Below are positions 16,433 to 16,808 of a stretch of 16,808 nucleotides of DNA, piece after piece (the first letter of the stretch is position 1; each line of letters begins with the position of its first letter). The position numbers and the translations under genes are program-made. The notes beneath the pieces are model-generated. The model was not told the origin of the DNA. It saw nothing but the letters and a program-made list of their open reading frames with translations, and did no database searches. This DNA is from Mesobacillus boroniphilus (GTDB taxonomy: Bacteria; Bacillota; Bacilli; Bacillales; Cytobacillaceae), in NCBI RefSeq assembly GCF_018424685.1, contig NZ_QTKX01000008.1, forward strand, positions 1-16,808, written 5' to 3'.

Positions 16433-16463
16433 AAAAAAAGAACAGCCATTACAGCTGTTCTTT
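16433..16463 (-). terminator. rRNA operon terminator after 5S
   Basis: On the minus strand AAAGAACAGC (16463-16454), 7-base loop, GCTGTTCTTT (16446-16437) form a perfect 10-bp stem, continuing into a T7 run (16439-16433). It begins about 5 bases past the 5S 3' end and closes the rRNA operon before the convergent small-ORF unit. Confidence 0.93.
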
Positions 16464-16468
16464 CATGT

Positions 16469-16584
<116 letters not shown>

Positions 16585-16684
16585 CTATTTGGTTTGAGGA
16601 AAATTATTTTGCTTGCGCAAAAACTTTGTTCCCTCAAAACTAGATAATGTGTAAGAAGAATTTAGAAGAACGAGTAATCTAATT
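16585..16684 (-). other. 23S-5S intergenic spacer of the rRNA operon
   Basis: About 100 transcribed bases with no tRNA. It includes CTAGTTTTGAGGGAACAAAG (minus strand, about 16643-16624), a sequence of the kind common in Bacillus 23S-5S spacers and near precursor-processing sites. Confidence 0.7.

Positions 16685-16808
<124 letters not shown>

Overview
The window is a core, origin-proximal segment of a Bacillaceae chromosome (Bacillus or a close relative such as Mesobacillus or Cytobacillus; I cannot name the species). Three things support this. The gene order is, on the minus strand, rRNA operon - guaB - dacA - pdxS - pdxT - serS - tRNA-Ser - (dck, dgk, yaaH, yaaI on plus) - tadA - SRP RNA - dnaX - yaaK - recR - yaaL - bofA - next rRNA operon, which is the order I recall for the rrnO-to-rrnA interval of Bacillus subtilis. 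Sporulation genes (bofA, yaaH) are present. Ribosome binding sites are strong, and TTG and GTG starts are common. Window coordinates run opposite to the usual map, so most genes read right to left.

Layout: 1-85 is the 5' tip of a 16S rRNA gene, with its leader and two tandem promoters (about 200-335). Positions 343-949 hold bofA and yaaL; 987-3626 hold recR, yaaK and dnaX, a likely operon for recombinational repair and the replication clamp loader. Positions 3724-4114 hold the SRP RNA gene with its own promoter and terminator; 4118-4648 is tadA. A plus-strand block follows: isochorismatase-family yaaI (4741-5280), spore cortex-lytic yaaH (5343-6626, with a sigma-E-like promoter), and the deoxynucleoside kinases dgk and dck, which overlap by 4 bases (6829-8135). 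Positions 8136-8517 are a gene-free spacer with degenerate tandem repeats. Then come tRNA-Ser(UGA), serS with a T-box leader, the PLP synthase genes pdxT/pdxS, the carboxypeptidase gene dacA and the IMP dehydrogenase gene guaB. On the plus strand, yaaC (15085-16035) and a 41-codon small ORF (16148-16273) form a short unit. The right end is the tail of an rRNA operon (5S complete, 3' end of 23S).

Together the genes serve translation (rRNA, tRNA-Ser, serS, tadA, SRP RNA), nucleotide supply (guaB, dgk, dck), vitamin B6 synthesis (pdxST), wall maturation (dacA), replication and repair (dnaX, recR) and sporulation/germination (bofA, yaaH).

I found no phage, insertion sequence, CRISPR array, defence island or evidently new multi-gene system. 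The points worth a second look are small: the repeat-filled spacer after dck, a tRNA-Ser with U at the discriminator position next to a serS T-box that fits a different serine tRNA, a U-tract-less hairpin after serS, an inverted repeat over the possible bofA promoter, an A-run in dnaX that could allow a shortened product, and the 41-residue ORF with an excellent ribosome binding site.
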